A stretch of 64,000 nucleotides of DNA, from NCBI GenBank assembly GCA_944326255.1, contig CALVDG010000009.1, positions 1-64,000 on the forward strand, given 5' to 3'. Below, in pieces: positions 9,386-18,516 of the stretch; position 1 is the first letter of the stretch; the number at the start of each line of letters is the position of its first letter. The translations under genes were made by a program, and so were the position numbers. The notes beneath the pieces were generated by a model, which did no database searches, had not been told where the DNA came from, and saw nothing but the letters and a program-made list of their open reading frames with translations. The DNA is from an uncultured Bacteroidales bacterium (GTDB taxonomy: Bacteria > Bacteroidota > Bacteroidia > Bacteroidales > UBA932).

Positions 9386-10138
9386 ATGAGAATGAAAATC
9401 GTAGCGGGCAACTGGAAGATGAACACCCTGCCCGCAGAAGGAGCCGCACTGGCACAGGATATTGTCAACGCAATCGCAGAAGTTCCATCGGACGTACAAC
9501 TCATACTTGCCCCTCCTTTCACGCATCTCGACCGCGTGGAAGAAGTCATCAAGGGTACGGCAGTGGCCCTGTCTGCCCAGAACTGCGCCGACAAGGACAA
9601 AGGCGCGTACACCGGTGAGGTGTCAGCGGCCATGCTCGCAGCAACCGGATGCACATACGTAATCTTAGGACACTCAGAAAGAAGAGAATACTATCACGAG
9701 ACCTCTGCTACGCTGAACGGCAAGATGGCCATGGCACTGGCCAACGGACTCAGACCCATATACTGCGTAGGCGAGAAACTGGAGGAAAGAGAGGCTGGAA
9801 GGCATTTTGACGTGGTTGGCTCGCAGATAAAAGAAGTACTGTCCGGTCTGACTCCCGAACAGATAGCCGGTACAGTGGTGGCTTATGAACCCGTATGGGC
9901 CATCGGCACAGGCAAGACGGCCACTGCAGAGCAGGCGCAGGAGATACATGCTTTCATCCGGAAGACTCTTGCGGAGAAATTCGGAGTTCTGGCAGAGAAT
10001 ATCCCGATACTCTACGGAGGCAGCTGCAAGCCTTCCAATGCCCGCGAGCTTTTCGCACAGAATGACATCGACGGTGGTCTCATCGGAGGTGCCGCCCTTA
10101 AAGCGGAGGACTTCATCGCCATAGCCAGAAGTTTCTAG
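9386..10138 (+). CDS. tpiA: Triosephosphate isomerase
   Basis: This cytoplasmic glycolytic enzyme interconverts dihydroxyacetone phosphate and glyceraldehyde 3-phosphate. The 250-residue protein has the expected length and catalytic residues: Lys11 in GNWKM, His96 in ILGHSERR, and Glu168 in AYEPVWAIGTGK. Loop 6 (AIGTGK) and the phosphate-binding glycines in IGGAALK are intact. It has its own promoter, ends in TAG, and is followed after 4 bases by prmA, so the two probably share a transcript. Confidence 0.97.
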   Translation: MRMKIVAGNWKMNTLPAEGAALAQDIVNAIAEVPSDVQLILAPPFTHLDRVEEVIKGTAVALSAQNCADKDKGAYTGEVSAAMLAATGCTYVILGHSERREYYHETSATLNGKMAMALANGLRPIYCVGEKLEEREAGRHFDVVGSQIKEVLSGLTPEQIAGTVVAYEPVWAIGTGKTATAEQAQEIHAFIRKTLAEKFGVLAENIPILYGGSCKPSNARELFAQNDIDGGLIGGAALKAEDFIAIARSF

Positions 10139-10142
10139 CAGT

Positions 10143-10994
10143 ATGGAATACATAGAAGTATCCATAGAGATCAGCCCGTTCAAGGACGAATATGCGGAAA
10201 TAGTCACGGCTGAGATAGACAGCCTGGGCTTTGAGAGCTATCTCACTGAGGAGCCGTATCTGAAAGCATATATCCCTAAGGAGCGGTTCAGCGAGCCGCA
10301 TCTGAAAACCGTACTGAGCCTTATCCCGGAGACGGACTTCAAAGTACGCTATACTCTGACCCTTATTCCGGAGCAGAACTGGAACGCGCTTTGGGAATCC
10401 GCATTCGAGCCGGTAGTCATTGACGGGCGCTGCACTATTAAGGCATCATTCCACAAAGGACTGCCCAGAACCAGATATACCGTCACCATAGATCCGAAAA
10501 TGGCTTTCGGCACAGGACATCATCAGACTACTTTTCTGATAGTCAGAAGCATGCTGCAATCAGAAAAAGACATTCGCGACAAACAGGTTCTGGACATGGG
10601 ATGCGGCACCGGCATCCTCTCCATACTTGCGGCCAAGATGAAGGCAGCCGTACCGGTTCACGCGATAGACATCGATCCCACTGCCGTCCGCTCGGCCAGG
10701 GAAAATGCCCGCAGGAACAGAGTAACAGACCGCATCAAGGCCCTGTGCGGAGACGCCTCACTGATACAGGCTGGAAGGTATGACCTTATTATAGCCAACA
10801 TCAACCGCAACATCATCCTCGAAGACCTGTCCACCTACTCGCGCGGACTACGTCCTGAAGGCAGGCTTATTACCAGCGGCTTCTATGTGGAAGACTGCGC
10901 TATGGTAGAAGCGGAGGCCGCACGCCAGGGGTTGGAGCGCATCTCCTCGGAGAGCATGGACCGTTGGGCAACCGTAACATTCAAGAAAATTTAA
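10143..10994 (+). CDS. prmA: Ribosomal protein L11 methyltransferase
   Basis: PrmA uses S-adenosylmethionine to methylate ribosomal protein L11. The 283-residue protein has an N-terminal substrate-recognition domain (about 1-90) with EQNWNALWESAFEP, the segment FGTGHHQTT, SAM motif I LDMGCGTGILS (about 150-160), the acidic loop AIDIDP and the post-motif IIANINRNII. It starts 4 bases after tpiA. The coupling with tpiA has no obvious functional reason. Confidence 0.93.
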   Translation: MEYIEVSIEISPFKDEYAEIVTAEIDSLGFESYLTEEPYLKAYIPKERFSEPHLKTVLSLIPETDFKVRYTLTLIPEQNWNALWESAFEPVVIDGRCTIKASFHKGLPRTRYTVTIDPKMAFGTGHHQTTFLIVRSMLQSEKDIRDKQVLDMGCGTGILSILAAKMKAAVPVHAIDIDPTAVRSARENARRNRVTDRIKALCGDASLIQAGRYDLIIANINRNIILEDLSTYSRGLRPEGRLITSGFYVEDCAMVEAEAARQGLERISSESMDRWATVTFKKI

Positions 10995-11026
10995 TCCTAT
11001 CAAGTCACTAATAACACAAACTCTGA

Positions 11027-14000
11027 ATGAAAAAAATACTGATTTTCGCTCTGTCTGCCGTCTGCATTTTATCAGGACAGGCAGCTGTCACTTTTATCAA
11101 AGCCGTTCCTAAAGACCAGGATGTTCCTCTCTGGATGAGGTATCCCAAGATCTCCCCGGACGGCAGCAAGATAGCATTTTCTTATCAAGGTGACATCTAC
11201 TACGTGCCCGTATCCGGCGGAGAAGCCGTAAGGCTCACCGCTACTGACGATTATGAAAGTCAGCCGATATGGTCCAACGACAGCCGCACCATAGCCTTTG
11301 TCTCAGACCGCTTCGGAGGCATGGATATTTTCACCATGAGCGTCGACGGCGGGAAAGCCACCCGCGTGACCACGCACTCCGGCACCGAGACCCCTCTGGC
11401 CTTCTCTCCGGATGACAAATACATCTATTTCTCCGCGGCCATCCAGGACCCCGCCTCCAGCGCGATGTGGTCCGCCTCATGGCTCACCGAGTTGTACCGC
11501 GTCAAAGCCACCGGCGGCCGCCCGGAGCAGATAACAGCCACCCCTGTATGCTCCATCAGCTTCGACACCGACGGTGAGTCATTCCTATACTACGACCGCA
11601 CCGGCAGCGAGAACATCTGGCGCAAGCACCACACATCCTCAGTGGCCCGCAACATTTTCTATTATGACGCAGCCGATGGAAGCCACACCCAGATTACATT
11701 CAATCCCGGCGAGGACCGCGACCCGGTATACACCTCTGAAGGCAGGATGGTATTCCTCAGCGAGCGCGACGGAGGCTCCTTCAACGTCTACGAGGCCGCA
11801 GTGAATGACGCTGAGAACGTAACAGCCCTGACCTCCTTCAAAAAACATCCAGTGAGGTTTCTCAGCCGCGCCGGCAACGGCACACTATGTTTCGGCTACA
11901 ACGGAGAAATCTATACACTTGCCGAGGGAGGCAAGCCGGAGAAAGTGGACATCAGCATCGTCAACGACTACCTCAACCATCCGTCCACACTCTACCTGGG
12001 CAGCGTGTCCGAGATGGCCTTCTCCGATGACGGAGAGGAGATCGTCCTGCAGAGCCGGGGCGAGGTATTCGCCACCACAGGCGAGTACAGCACCACCAAG
12101 CAGATCAGCCGCACGGCAGCCGCCGAGGAGGGCATCACCATCTCCCCTGACGGAAAGACCATAGTCTACGCCTCAGAGCGTACCGGCTGCTGGAACCTCT
12201 ACAAGGCCACCCTGGCCGACGAGGACGAGCTGCATTTCGCCTATGCCACCCTTATCAATGAGGAGCCCCTGCTCAAGGATGACGGAAACGAGCGCACATG
12301 GCCCTCGTTCTCCCCTGACGGAAAGGAAGTGGCCTTCATAGAGAACCGCAACATCCTCAAGGTACTCAACCTCGAGACCGGCAAGGTACGTCAGATTACC
12401 GACGGCACACAGCACTACGGCGAGTTCCAGTACGACTGGTCGCCTGACGGCAAATGGTTCGCGCTGACCCTGATCACCAACCGCCGCGACCCGTACAGCG
12501 ACATAGGCATCGTCTCAGCGGTTGACGGCGGCAGGATACACAATGTCACCAACAGCGGCTACATCGACCACTCGCCTCAGTGGGCAATGGACGGCAACGC
12601 CATCATCTTCATCTCCAACCGACTGGGTCTCAGGGCACACGCCTCATGGGGCAGCCAGGACGACGTATTCATCGCCTTCATGAACCGCGATACCTACGAC
12701 AAGTTCAACATGAGCGAGGAGGAGTATGCTCTCTACAAGGAGAAAGAAGAGGCCGCCGAGAAGAAGGCCAAGGAAGCAGAGGAGGCAGAAAAAGAGAAAG
12801 CCTCCAAGGACAAGAAAGGCAAGAAAGACGCTGAGAAGAAAGACTCTGAAGAGTCTGGTGAGGACAAGGACATCGAGATAGACTTCGACGGCATAGAACA
12901 CCGCATCATGCGTCTTACCCCCATGTCTTCCACCCTGGCCTCGGCCGCCCTTACCGGCGACGGTGAGAGCCTCTACTTCCTGAGCGCATTCGAGGAGGGC
13001 TTCGACCTCTGGGAGCTGGAGACCCGCACCGGCGCCGTATCGCTGCTCAAGAAGCTCAATACATCATACGCATCACTGGCATTCGACAAGGACGAGAAGA
13101 ACCTCTACATCCTCGGCTCACGTCCCCAGATCATGAGCATGGCCGGCAAGCAGACCAAGCCGGTCAACTTCAACATGAGCATGGAACTGGACCGCGCGGC
13201 CGAGAGGGCCTACATGATGGACCACGTGTTCAAGCAGGAGGAGAAGAAATTCTATACCGACACATATCACGGAGTGGACCTGAAGCAGCTGCGCAAGGAC
13301 TATCTGCCGTTCCTGGAACACATCAACAACAACTACGACTTCTCCGAGATGCTCTCCGAGATTCTTGGTGAGCTGAACGTATCCCACACCGGCTCAGGCT
13401 ACAGCGGTCGCGGAGCGGAGAAGAGCACACCCGCGCTCGGACTGCTGCTGGACATGAAGTACACCGGTGACGGCCTCCGCGTGGACGAGGTGCTGGAGGA
13501 CGGACCGTTCGCCGTCAGCGGCTCGAAAGTGAAGGCCGGAGTGATACTTGAGGCAATAGACGGAGAGAAGATACTGGCCGGCGAGGACTGGTTCCCTCTG
13601 ATCAACGGCAAACTGGGAGATCAGGTGCTCTTCTCGTTCTACGATCCGGCAACCAAGGAACGCTGGAACGAAGTGGCCAAGCCAATCTCCAGCTACGAGC
13701 AGAACGAGATGATGTATAAAAGATGGGTGGAGAGCCGTGCGGCGGAGGTTGACAGCCTTTCCGGCGGACGCTTGGGCTACGTACATATCCGCTCTATGGC
13801 CGATGGCAGTTACCGCGACGTATACGCCGACATCCTCGGCAAATACAACCTGCGCGACGGTATCGTCATCGACACCCGTCACAATGGCGGCGGCCGGCTC
13901 CATGAGGATATCGAGATACTATTCACAGGAGAGAAATACCTTGAGCAGGTCATCCAGGGCACTGTTGTATGCGACATGCCCTCCCGACGCTACAACAAGC

Positions 14001-14338
14001 ACTCCATCATGCTTGTGAGCGAGGACAACTACTCCAACGCCCACGGCACGCCCTGGGTATACCAGCACCAGAAGATCGGTTCGATAGTAGGTATGCCCGT
14101 ACCGGGAACCATGACATCGGTCAACTGGGAGACTCTGCAGGATCCCACGATGTATTTCGGAATACCTGTCATCGGATACCGCACACGCGACGGTCACTAT
14201 CTGGAGAACTCCCAGCTTGAGCCTGACTTCAAGGTACGCAACAAGCCTGAGGAGCTCATCGAAGGACGCGACGAGCAGCTTGAGGTAGCCGTCCGCGAGC
14301 TCCTGCGCCAGATCGACGCCGACACAGACCGCTGGTAA
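11027..14338 (+). CDS. Tricorn-like S41 family protease
   Basis: The 1103-residue exported protein has a signal peptide (MKKILIFALSAVCILSGQAA). Beta-propeller repeats of the TolB/tricorn type follow (about 30-560 and 630-720; ISPDGSKIAFSY, FSPDGKEVAFIE). A PDZ-like domain lies at about 790-880 and a C-terminal S41 peptidase at about 900-1080. The probable catalytic serine is Ser1003 in SEDNYSNAHG, preceded by GIVIDTRHNGGG. Between the propeller blades is a Lys/Glu/Ala-rich segment (about 571-620) that must be flexible or helical. Tricorn-type proteases cut peptides released from larger proteins. Here it is probably periplasmic. It follows prmA by 32 bases and is read in the same direction. 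Confidence 0.9.
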   Translation: MKKILIFALSAVCILSGQAAVTFIKAVPKDQDVPLWMRYPKISPDGSKIAFSYQGDIYYVPVSGGEAVRLTATDDYESQPIWSNDSRTIAFVSDRFGGMDIFTMSVDGGKATRVTTHSGTETPLAFSPDDKYIYFSAAIQDPASSAMWSASWLTELYRVKATGGRPEQITATPVCSISFDTDGESFLYYDRTGSENIWRKHHTSSVARNIFYYDAADGSHTQITFNPGEDRDPVYTSEGRMVFLSERDGGSFNVYEAAVNDAENVTALTSFKKHPVRFLSRAGNGTLCFGYNGEIYTLAEGGKPEKVDISIVNDYLNHPSTLYLGSVSEMAFSDDGEEIVLQSRGEVFATTGEYSTTKQISRTAAAEEGITISPDGKTIVYASERTGCWNLYKATLADEDELHFAYATLINEEPLLKDDGNERTWPSFSPDGKEVAFIENRNILKVLNLETGKVRQITDGTQHYGEFQYDWSPDGKWFALTLITNRRDPYSDIGIVSAVDGGRIHNVTNSGYIDHSPQWAMDGNAIIFISNRLGLRAHASWGSQDDVFIAFMNRDTYDKFNMSEEEYALYKEKEEAAEKKAKEAEEAEKEKASKDKKGKKDAEKKDSEESGEDKDIEIDFDGIEHRIMRLTPMSSTLASAALTGDGESLYFLSAFEEGFDLWELETRTGAVSLLKKLNTSYASLAFDKDEKNLYILGSRPQIMSMAGKQTKPVNFNMSMELDRAAERAYMMDHVFKQEEKKFYTDTYHGVDLKQLRKDYLPFLEHINNNYDFSEMLSEILGELNVSHTGSGYSGRGAEKSTPALGLLLDMKYTGDGLRVDEVLEDGPFAVSGSKVKAGVILEAIDGEKILAGEDWFPLINGKLGDQVLFSFYDPATKERWNEVAKPISSYEQNEMMYKRWVESRAAEVDSLSGGRLGYVHIRSMADGSYRDVYADILGKYNLRDGIVIDTRHNGGGRLHEDIEILFTGEKYLEQVIQGTVVCDMPSRRYNKHSIMLVSEDNYSNAHGTPWVYQHQKIGSIVGMPVPGTMTSVNWETLQDPTMYFGIPVIGYRTRDGHYLENSQLEPDFKVRNKPEELIEGRDEQLEVAVRELLRQIDADTDRW

Positions 14339-14408
14339 ACCACATCAACGGGATGTGCAAGCATCGGTAATTATCGTAAAAGACTGGATAGCAAGCCTTT
14401 ATAAACAC

Positions 14409-14460
14409 AACGGATGGATTTCGGAGTCATACATGGCCTTGAAATCCATCCGTTATTTTT
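14409..14460 (+). terminator. Terminator after the S41 protease
   Basis: A perfect 14-bp stem AACGGATGGATTTC / GAAATCCATCCGTT (14409-14422 and 14441-14454) is followed by ATTTTT. A smaller hairpin CACATC / GATGTG lies at 14341-14357 just after the stop codon. Confidence 0.85.
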
Positions 14461-14584
14461 GCAATCACATGATCTACCGGCGATTACCATCACGTCCGAT
14501 GCCCGTACATCTCGTTAATGCATATCAGTTCCGCGCATTACATTGCAAAATACCGGACAAGCAGCGTATTTTTCAGAAAAATAC

Positions 14585-14592
14585 TATCTTTG
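14585..14592 (+). promoter_or_regulatory. Promoter -7 box for tRNA-Leu
   Basis: TATCTTTG lies 21 bases before the first base of the tRNA gene. Confidence 0.65.
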
Positions 14593-14613
14593 CACTCCCG
14601 TTACACAAGACAC

Positions 14614-14695
14614 GCGGGCGTGTTGTAATTGGTAGCCAAGCCAGACTTAGGATCTGGTGCCGCAAGGCGTGGGGGTTCGAGTCCCCCCGCCCGCA
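14614..14695 (+). tRNA. tRNA-Leu (anticodon UAG)
   Basis: The acceptor stem GCGGGCG pairs with CGCCCGC. The anticodon arm is CCAGA-CTTAGGA-TCTGG with anticodon TAG, which reads CUA-family leucine codons. A class II variable arm GCC-GCAA-GGC follows, then the T arm GGGGG-TTCGAGT-CCCCC. The CCA end is not encoded (the sequence runs A then CAATT), so it must be added by the CCA-adding enzyme. Confidence 0.95.
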
Positions 14696-14737
14696 CAATT
14701 CGCAATGTGTTCTCTTTTTCATAACATGATTGTTCAA

Positions 14738-14773
14738 CAGGCATCCAGCCCTAAATGGATGCCTGTTTTGTTT
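14738..14773 (+). terminator. Terminator after tRNA-Leu
   Basis: A 10-bp stem CAGGCATCCA / TGGATGCCTG (14738-14747 and 14756-14765) with an 8-base loop is followed by TTTTGTTT. Confidence 0.85.
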
Positions 14774-14793
14774 GACGGGGTGCTGCTGCGGTC

Positions 14794-16656
14794 TCAGAAA
14801 GGGAAGAGCAGAGGAAGGACGAATACCATGACGACACCCATGATGATCTGGAGGGGCAGGCCGACCTTGATGTAGTCCATGAAGGTGTACTGACCGGCCG
14901 GCATTACGAGAGCGTTGGGCGGAGTGGAGAACGGGGAGGCAAAGCACATGCTGGCCGCCACGGTCACTCCAAAGAGCAGAGGCACCGGACTGACACCTAT
15001 CTGCACCGCGCTCTGAAGGGCTATAGGGGCCATGAGCACGGCCGTCACAGTGTTGCTGATGAACATCGTCAGCAGCGAGGTAGTGAAATACACGCCGGCC
15101 ATCACGGCCAGGGGACCGTAAGAGCCCAGTCCGCTCACTAGCGTGCCGGAAATCATCTCGGACACTCCCGTCTTCTCCAGAGCCAGGGACATGGGAAGCA
15201 TGGCGGCGAAAAGCACTATGGTCTCCCAGTTGATGGTCTTGTAGGCCGCCTCCACATTGCGGAAGCACCCAGTGAGTATCATCAGCACGGCGGCTATGAG
15301 CACGGCGGTCACAGGCTCGACCTTGATGAAGTCAAATACCATCATGGCTATCATGAGCAGCATTATGATACCGGCTACCGGAGCCTTGTAGTCCAGAGTC
15401 ACTTTGGCAGCCTGCACCATCGGCTGGCCGAGTACGACCCAGTCGGTGTCCTCGCCTCCCAGGCGGCCGATATCCTGCCACGTACCCTGCACCAGAAGCA
15501 CGTCTCCGCTGTGAAGCTTCTCCTTGCCCAGGTCGTGCAGGATATAGTCCTTCTTACGGCGGATACCCAGGACATTGAGATTGAACTTGTCTCTGAAGCC
15601 GGCTTCCTTGACGGTACGGCCAGCTATATTGGATGTCGGCATCAGCACTATCTCGGCTATGCCTATATCGTAGAAATCCAGCGAATTGCCGGAGCCCGAA
15701 GACGCTGTCTCAAGAGAGTGGTCATCCATCATCTCCAGAGCGAAGTCCGAGGCGAAACGGCTGACCGAGTCAGGCTCTCCGGAGACATAAAGCACGTCCC
15801 CGCCCTGAAACACCGTATCGGAAGAAGCCAGCTTCTGGGAGACCGTCTTGAGGAAGCGGTGCTGGGAGCCCTCTCCCCTTCGCACTTCCAGCAGATTGAG
15901 TCCGTAGCGATTGCGCAGGTCCAGGTCCACGACCGTCTTGCCTATGGCGCCGGAACCGGGAATGGCTTTGAGACGGAACAGATTGTGCGACAGCCCATAT
16001 TCCTTGACCAGCTGATTCAAGGATTTTCCGGCAGAGGACTTGTCGTCCTTCTTTCCCTTTCCGGAGAGAAACACCTTGGTCAGCGGAAGCAGCACCAGGA
16101 TTCCCACAGCCACGCAGACAAGACCTACTGGAAGAAACGAGAAGAATCCCAGCGGCTCATAGCCGGCTGCAGTCAGAGTGTCCTGAATAATAAGGTTCGG
16201 GGGCGTACCTATGAGGGTCATCATACCGCCCATGCTGCTGGCGAAGGCGAGCGGCATCAGCAGACGGCCGGAGCTGATCCCGGCATTGGCGGCCATACTC
16301 ACCACTATCGGCAGCATGAGGGCGACCGTGCCCGTGTTGCTGACAAAAGCCCCTATGGCGGATGTACCCAGCATTACCAGCAGGAAGAGACGGGTCTCGC
16401 TGTTGCCGGCCAGACGCAGAAGCCTGGAACTGATCATCTTAGCCAGTCCTGTCTGGAAAATGGCACCGCCGACAATGAACAGTCCGGCCATCATGATGAC
16501 CACCGAGTTGGAGAAGCCCGACAGAGCCTCCGACGGAGTAAGTATATGAAATACCAACAGGGCAATAAGCGCACAAAGGGCAACTATGTCAGACCGGACT
16601 TTCCCCGACACAAAGAGAACAACCGAGATGCCCAGTATAATAAGAGTAATCAGCAT
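14794..16656 (-). CDS. SLC13/DASS-type transporter with TrkA-C domains
   Basis: The 620-residue inner-membrane protein has two clusters of membrane helices separated by about 200 soluble residues. It carries the paired family signatures SNTGTVALMLP (about 106-116) with GTPPNLII (about 150), and SNTVTAVLMAP near the C-terminus. The middle region contains two RCK-C/TrkA-C-like domains (about 225-310 and 325-405; VVDLDLRNRYGLNLLEVRRG and VKEAGFRDKFNLNVLGIRRK), which are usually regulatory. Family members carry dicarboxylates, sulfate or other anions with sodium; the substrate cannot be read here. The start MLITLIILG at 16656 was chosen because the longer frame runs through the promoter and lacks membrane character. 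Confidence 0.85.
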   Translation of the reverse strand: MLITLIILGISVVLFVSGKVRSDIVALCALIALLVFHILTPSEALSGFSNSVVIMMAGLFIVGGAIFQTGLAKMISSRLLRLAGNSETRLFLLVMLGTSAIGAFVSNTGTVALMLPIVVSMAANAGISSGRLLMPLAFASSMGGMMTLIGTPPNLIIQDTLTAAGYEPLGFFSFLPVGLVCVAVGILVLLPLTKVFLSGKGKKDDKSSAGKSLNQLVKEYGLSHNLFRLKAIPGSGAIGKTVVDLDLRNRYGLNLLEVRRGEGSQHRFLKTVSQKLASSDTVFQGGDVLYVSGEPDSVSRFASDFALEMMDDHSLETASSGSGNSLDFYDIGIAEIVLMPTSNIAGRTVKEAGFRDKFNLNVLGIRRKKDYILHDLGKEKLHSGDVLLVQGTWQDIGRLGGEDTDWVVLGQPMVQAAKVTLDYKAPVAGIIMLLMIAMMVFDFIKVEPVTAVLIAAVLMILTGCFRNVEAAYKTINWETIVLFAAMLPMSLALEKTGVSEMISGTLVSGLGSYGPLAVMAGVYFTTSLLTMFISNTVTAVLMAPIALQSAVQIGVSPVPLLFGVTVAASMCFASPFSTPPNALVMPAGQYTFMDYIKVGLPLQIIMGVVMVFVLPLLFPF

Positions 16657-16683
16657 GGCTCTACAGGTTTTAGGTTCATCGGA

Positions 16684-16691
16684 CAAAGATA
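16684..16691 (-). promoter_or_regulatory. Promoter -7 box for the SLC13 transporter
   Basis: The minus strand reads TATCTTTG 27 bases before the chosen ATG, which supports that start. Confidence 0.65.
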
Positions 16692-16738
16692 CGCAAAAAG
16701 CTTGATTTTCCTTCCGCGCAAAGACATTATTATTAATG

Positions 16739-16746
16739 TATCTTTG
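16739..16746 (+). promoter_or_regulatory. Promoter -7 box for regulator 2
   Basis: TATCTTTG lies 26 bases before the ATG of the second TPR/AraC regulator and diverges from the transporter promoter. Confidence 0.65.
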
Positions 16747-16772
16747 CACGTCAAATAAATACTTATCCGTAT

Positions 16773-18428
16773 ATGAAATTCAGACACCTCACCTGCATAA
16801 TATTCCTCATACTGCTTCATCACTGCGTCTTCGGAGGCAATCCTGACAGAGACTCTCTGATTCACAGGCTCAGTCACCTGAGCCAGACCGGCCAGCACAG
16901 CAGCGTTGTCAGCATTGCCTCATCCGAAGCCGCGGAAGCACTGCTTTCAGGCGACACACTGTCAGCACTGTACGCAGACATATTCGCCGCACAGTCATAT
17001 CTTTTCCTGGACTGCGCCGACTCGATAAAACACTATGCCGACATAGTGGCGGAATATCAAGACAGATACAAAGACTCAAGATTATGGCTTATCTTCAACA
17101 ATGTAATGGGCTGCCGGTCACTAAGGGTAGATATGAACTACGCAGAGGCATTCAGTTATTTCTCACGGGGCATCGAATGGGCCGAGGCTGACAAGGACAC
17201 TGCCAGCATGATATCAATGCTCCTCAACATAGTCAACATCTACTACTATCGAGGCAGCTCTGACGGCATAGGATACGCATCAAGAGCATGGGACCTGACA
17301 CAAAAAGCCGACATTCCCGACTCCGGGTACTACAGATGCGTCTCCGACATAGGCATGGCCCAGATGCTCCTGCTGTCAGGAGATACAGAAAGGGCCTCAG
17401 ACTATCTCGACGATGCCCTCACTTCAGCCCGCGACTACAACGCGGCCTCCCAATGTTCCCAGATATACATCATGAAAGCCGGCATCTGCGAGCAGGACGG
17501 CAACGACTCCTGCGCGGCGCGGTTCTATGAGAAAGCTGAGGAATACATCGGTTTTTCCGATTACACCACATTCATCCAGCTGCACCTGCACCGCGGGATG
17601 TTCCTCGAGAGAATGGGGCGCAGCGACGAGGCGATGCGGCTGTATCTATCTGCCCTGGAGGCATCAGAACGGAGCAAAAGCATGGAATTCAAGCATATGG
17701 TTCTTGGGAAAGCGGCAGACCTGGCATTCAGGATGGGCAAGACAGACAAGGCTCTCGAGCTCTATAGAATGGACAGGCTTCACACAGACAGTCTGGTCAA
17801 CAGCCGGGACAACGAATTCACCAGACTCATGTTCCTCAATCAGGAATACCGGCATCAACAGGATATGCTGGCAAAAGAACTGGACCGGCAGAGGTCCTAC
17901 TCATCCATGCGTATCTCTGCGCTTGCAGCTGCTCTTGTCATTGTCATAGCAGGAATGCTTCTCATTCTGTATCTGAGACAGAAAAAAATGTACAGGACAC
18001 TGGTTGAGCAGCACCGGAACATCATGCAGAGAATGGATGCCGATCTCCGGGACAAAAGCGAAGAGCGGTCTGAGGAAGACATGAAGCTGTTCATGGAAAT
18101 TGACCGTTTAATGCGGGACGAAAAACTGTTCCTGAACAAAAACATCTCCCTGGACCTGCTCGCAGAAAGAACATCCAGCAACAGGACCTACTGCTCCAAC
18201 GCCATCAACTCATGCGCAGGCATGAACTTCTACAGATACGTGGATGTCTTCCGGATCGAGGAAGCCACAAAAAGACTCATCCAGGGAGGGAAGAGCGTTC
18301 TTCTAAAAGAACTGGCATATGACCTCGGATACAACTCCCTCACAGTATTCTCAAAGGCATTTGTCCGCGAAATCGGCTGTACACCAAGCATATACCGTAA
18401 CAACATAAAAAACAGAAACATTCAATAA
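16773..18428 (+). CDS. Membrane-spanning TPR / AraC-family regulator 2
   Basis: The 551-residue protein has the same architecture as the regulator at 4216-5988. A signal peptide (MKFRHLTCIIFLILLHHCVFG) is followed by TPR-like repeats (about 30-350), a membrane helix (ISALAAALVIVIAGMLLILY, about 379-398), a coiled coil, and a C-terminal AraC-type DNA-binding domain (about 440-545; TSSNRTYCSNAINSCAGMNF and LGYNSLTVFSKAFVREIGCTP). It is predicted to sense a periplasmic signal and act directly on DNA from the membrane. It stands 88 bases upstream of a repeat lipoprotein in the same orientation, as regulator 1 does. The likely target is that lipoprotein gene, which is inference. Confidence 0.85.
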   Translation: MKFRHLTCIIFLILLHHCVFGGNPDRDSLIHRLSHLSQTGQHSSVVSIASSEAAEALLSGDTLSALYADIFAAQSYLFLDCADSIKHYADIVAEYQDRYKDSRLWLIFNNVMGCRSLRVDMNYAEAFSYFSRGIEWAEADKDTASMISMLLNIVNIYYYRGSSDGIGYASRAWDLTQKADIPDSGYYRCVSDIGMAQMLLLSGDTERASDYLDDALTSARDYNAASQCSQIYIMKAGICEQDGNDSCAARFYEKAEEYIGFSDYTTFIQLHLHRGMFLERMGRSDEAMRLYLSALEASERSKSMEFKHMVLGKAADLAFRMGKTDKALELYRMDRLHTDSLVNSRDNEFTRLMFLNQEYRHQQDMLAKELDRQRSYSSMRISALAAALVIVIAGMLLILYLRQKKMYRTLVEQHRNIMQRMDADLRDKSEERSEEDMKLFMEIDRLMRDEKLFLNKNISLDLLAERTSSNRTYCSNAINSCAGMNFYRYVDVFRIEEATKRLIQGGKSVLLKELAYDLGYNSLTVFSKAFVREIGCTPSIYRNNIKNRNIQ

Positions 18429-18484
18429 TACTTTAATCGCAAGTACTATCGATTCTTTAATTTTCATTTTAAGCAGGCGATGGG

Positions 18485-18492
18485 TACATTTG
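18485..18492 (+). promoter_or_regulatory. Promoter -7 box for lipoprotein C
   Basis: TACATTTG matches TAnnTTTG, 24 bases before the lipoprotein ATG. A near match TTTC lies about 19 bases upstream. A weak repeat AATCG / CGATT occurs around 18435-18455. Confidence 0.5.
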
Positions 18493-18516
18493 TCTGACTT
18501 TTAAAACTATCAGCAT

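Noticed and set aside
14614..14773. tRNA-Leu as an integration site
   Set aside because: No integrase, direct repeat of the tRNA end or change in composition follows; the next elements are a terminator and a native transporter gene.
15511..16758. 415-codon open frame on the plus strand
   Set aside because: It is antisense to the SLC13 transporter, which has clear family motifs.
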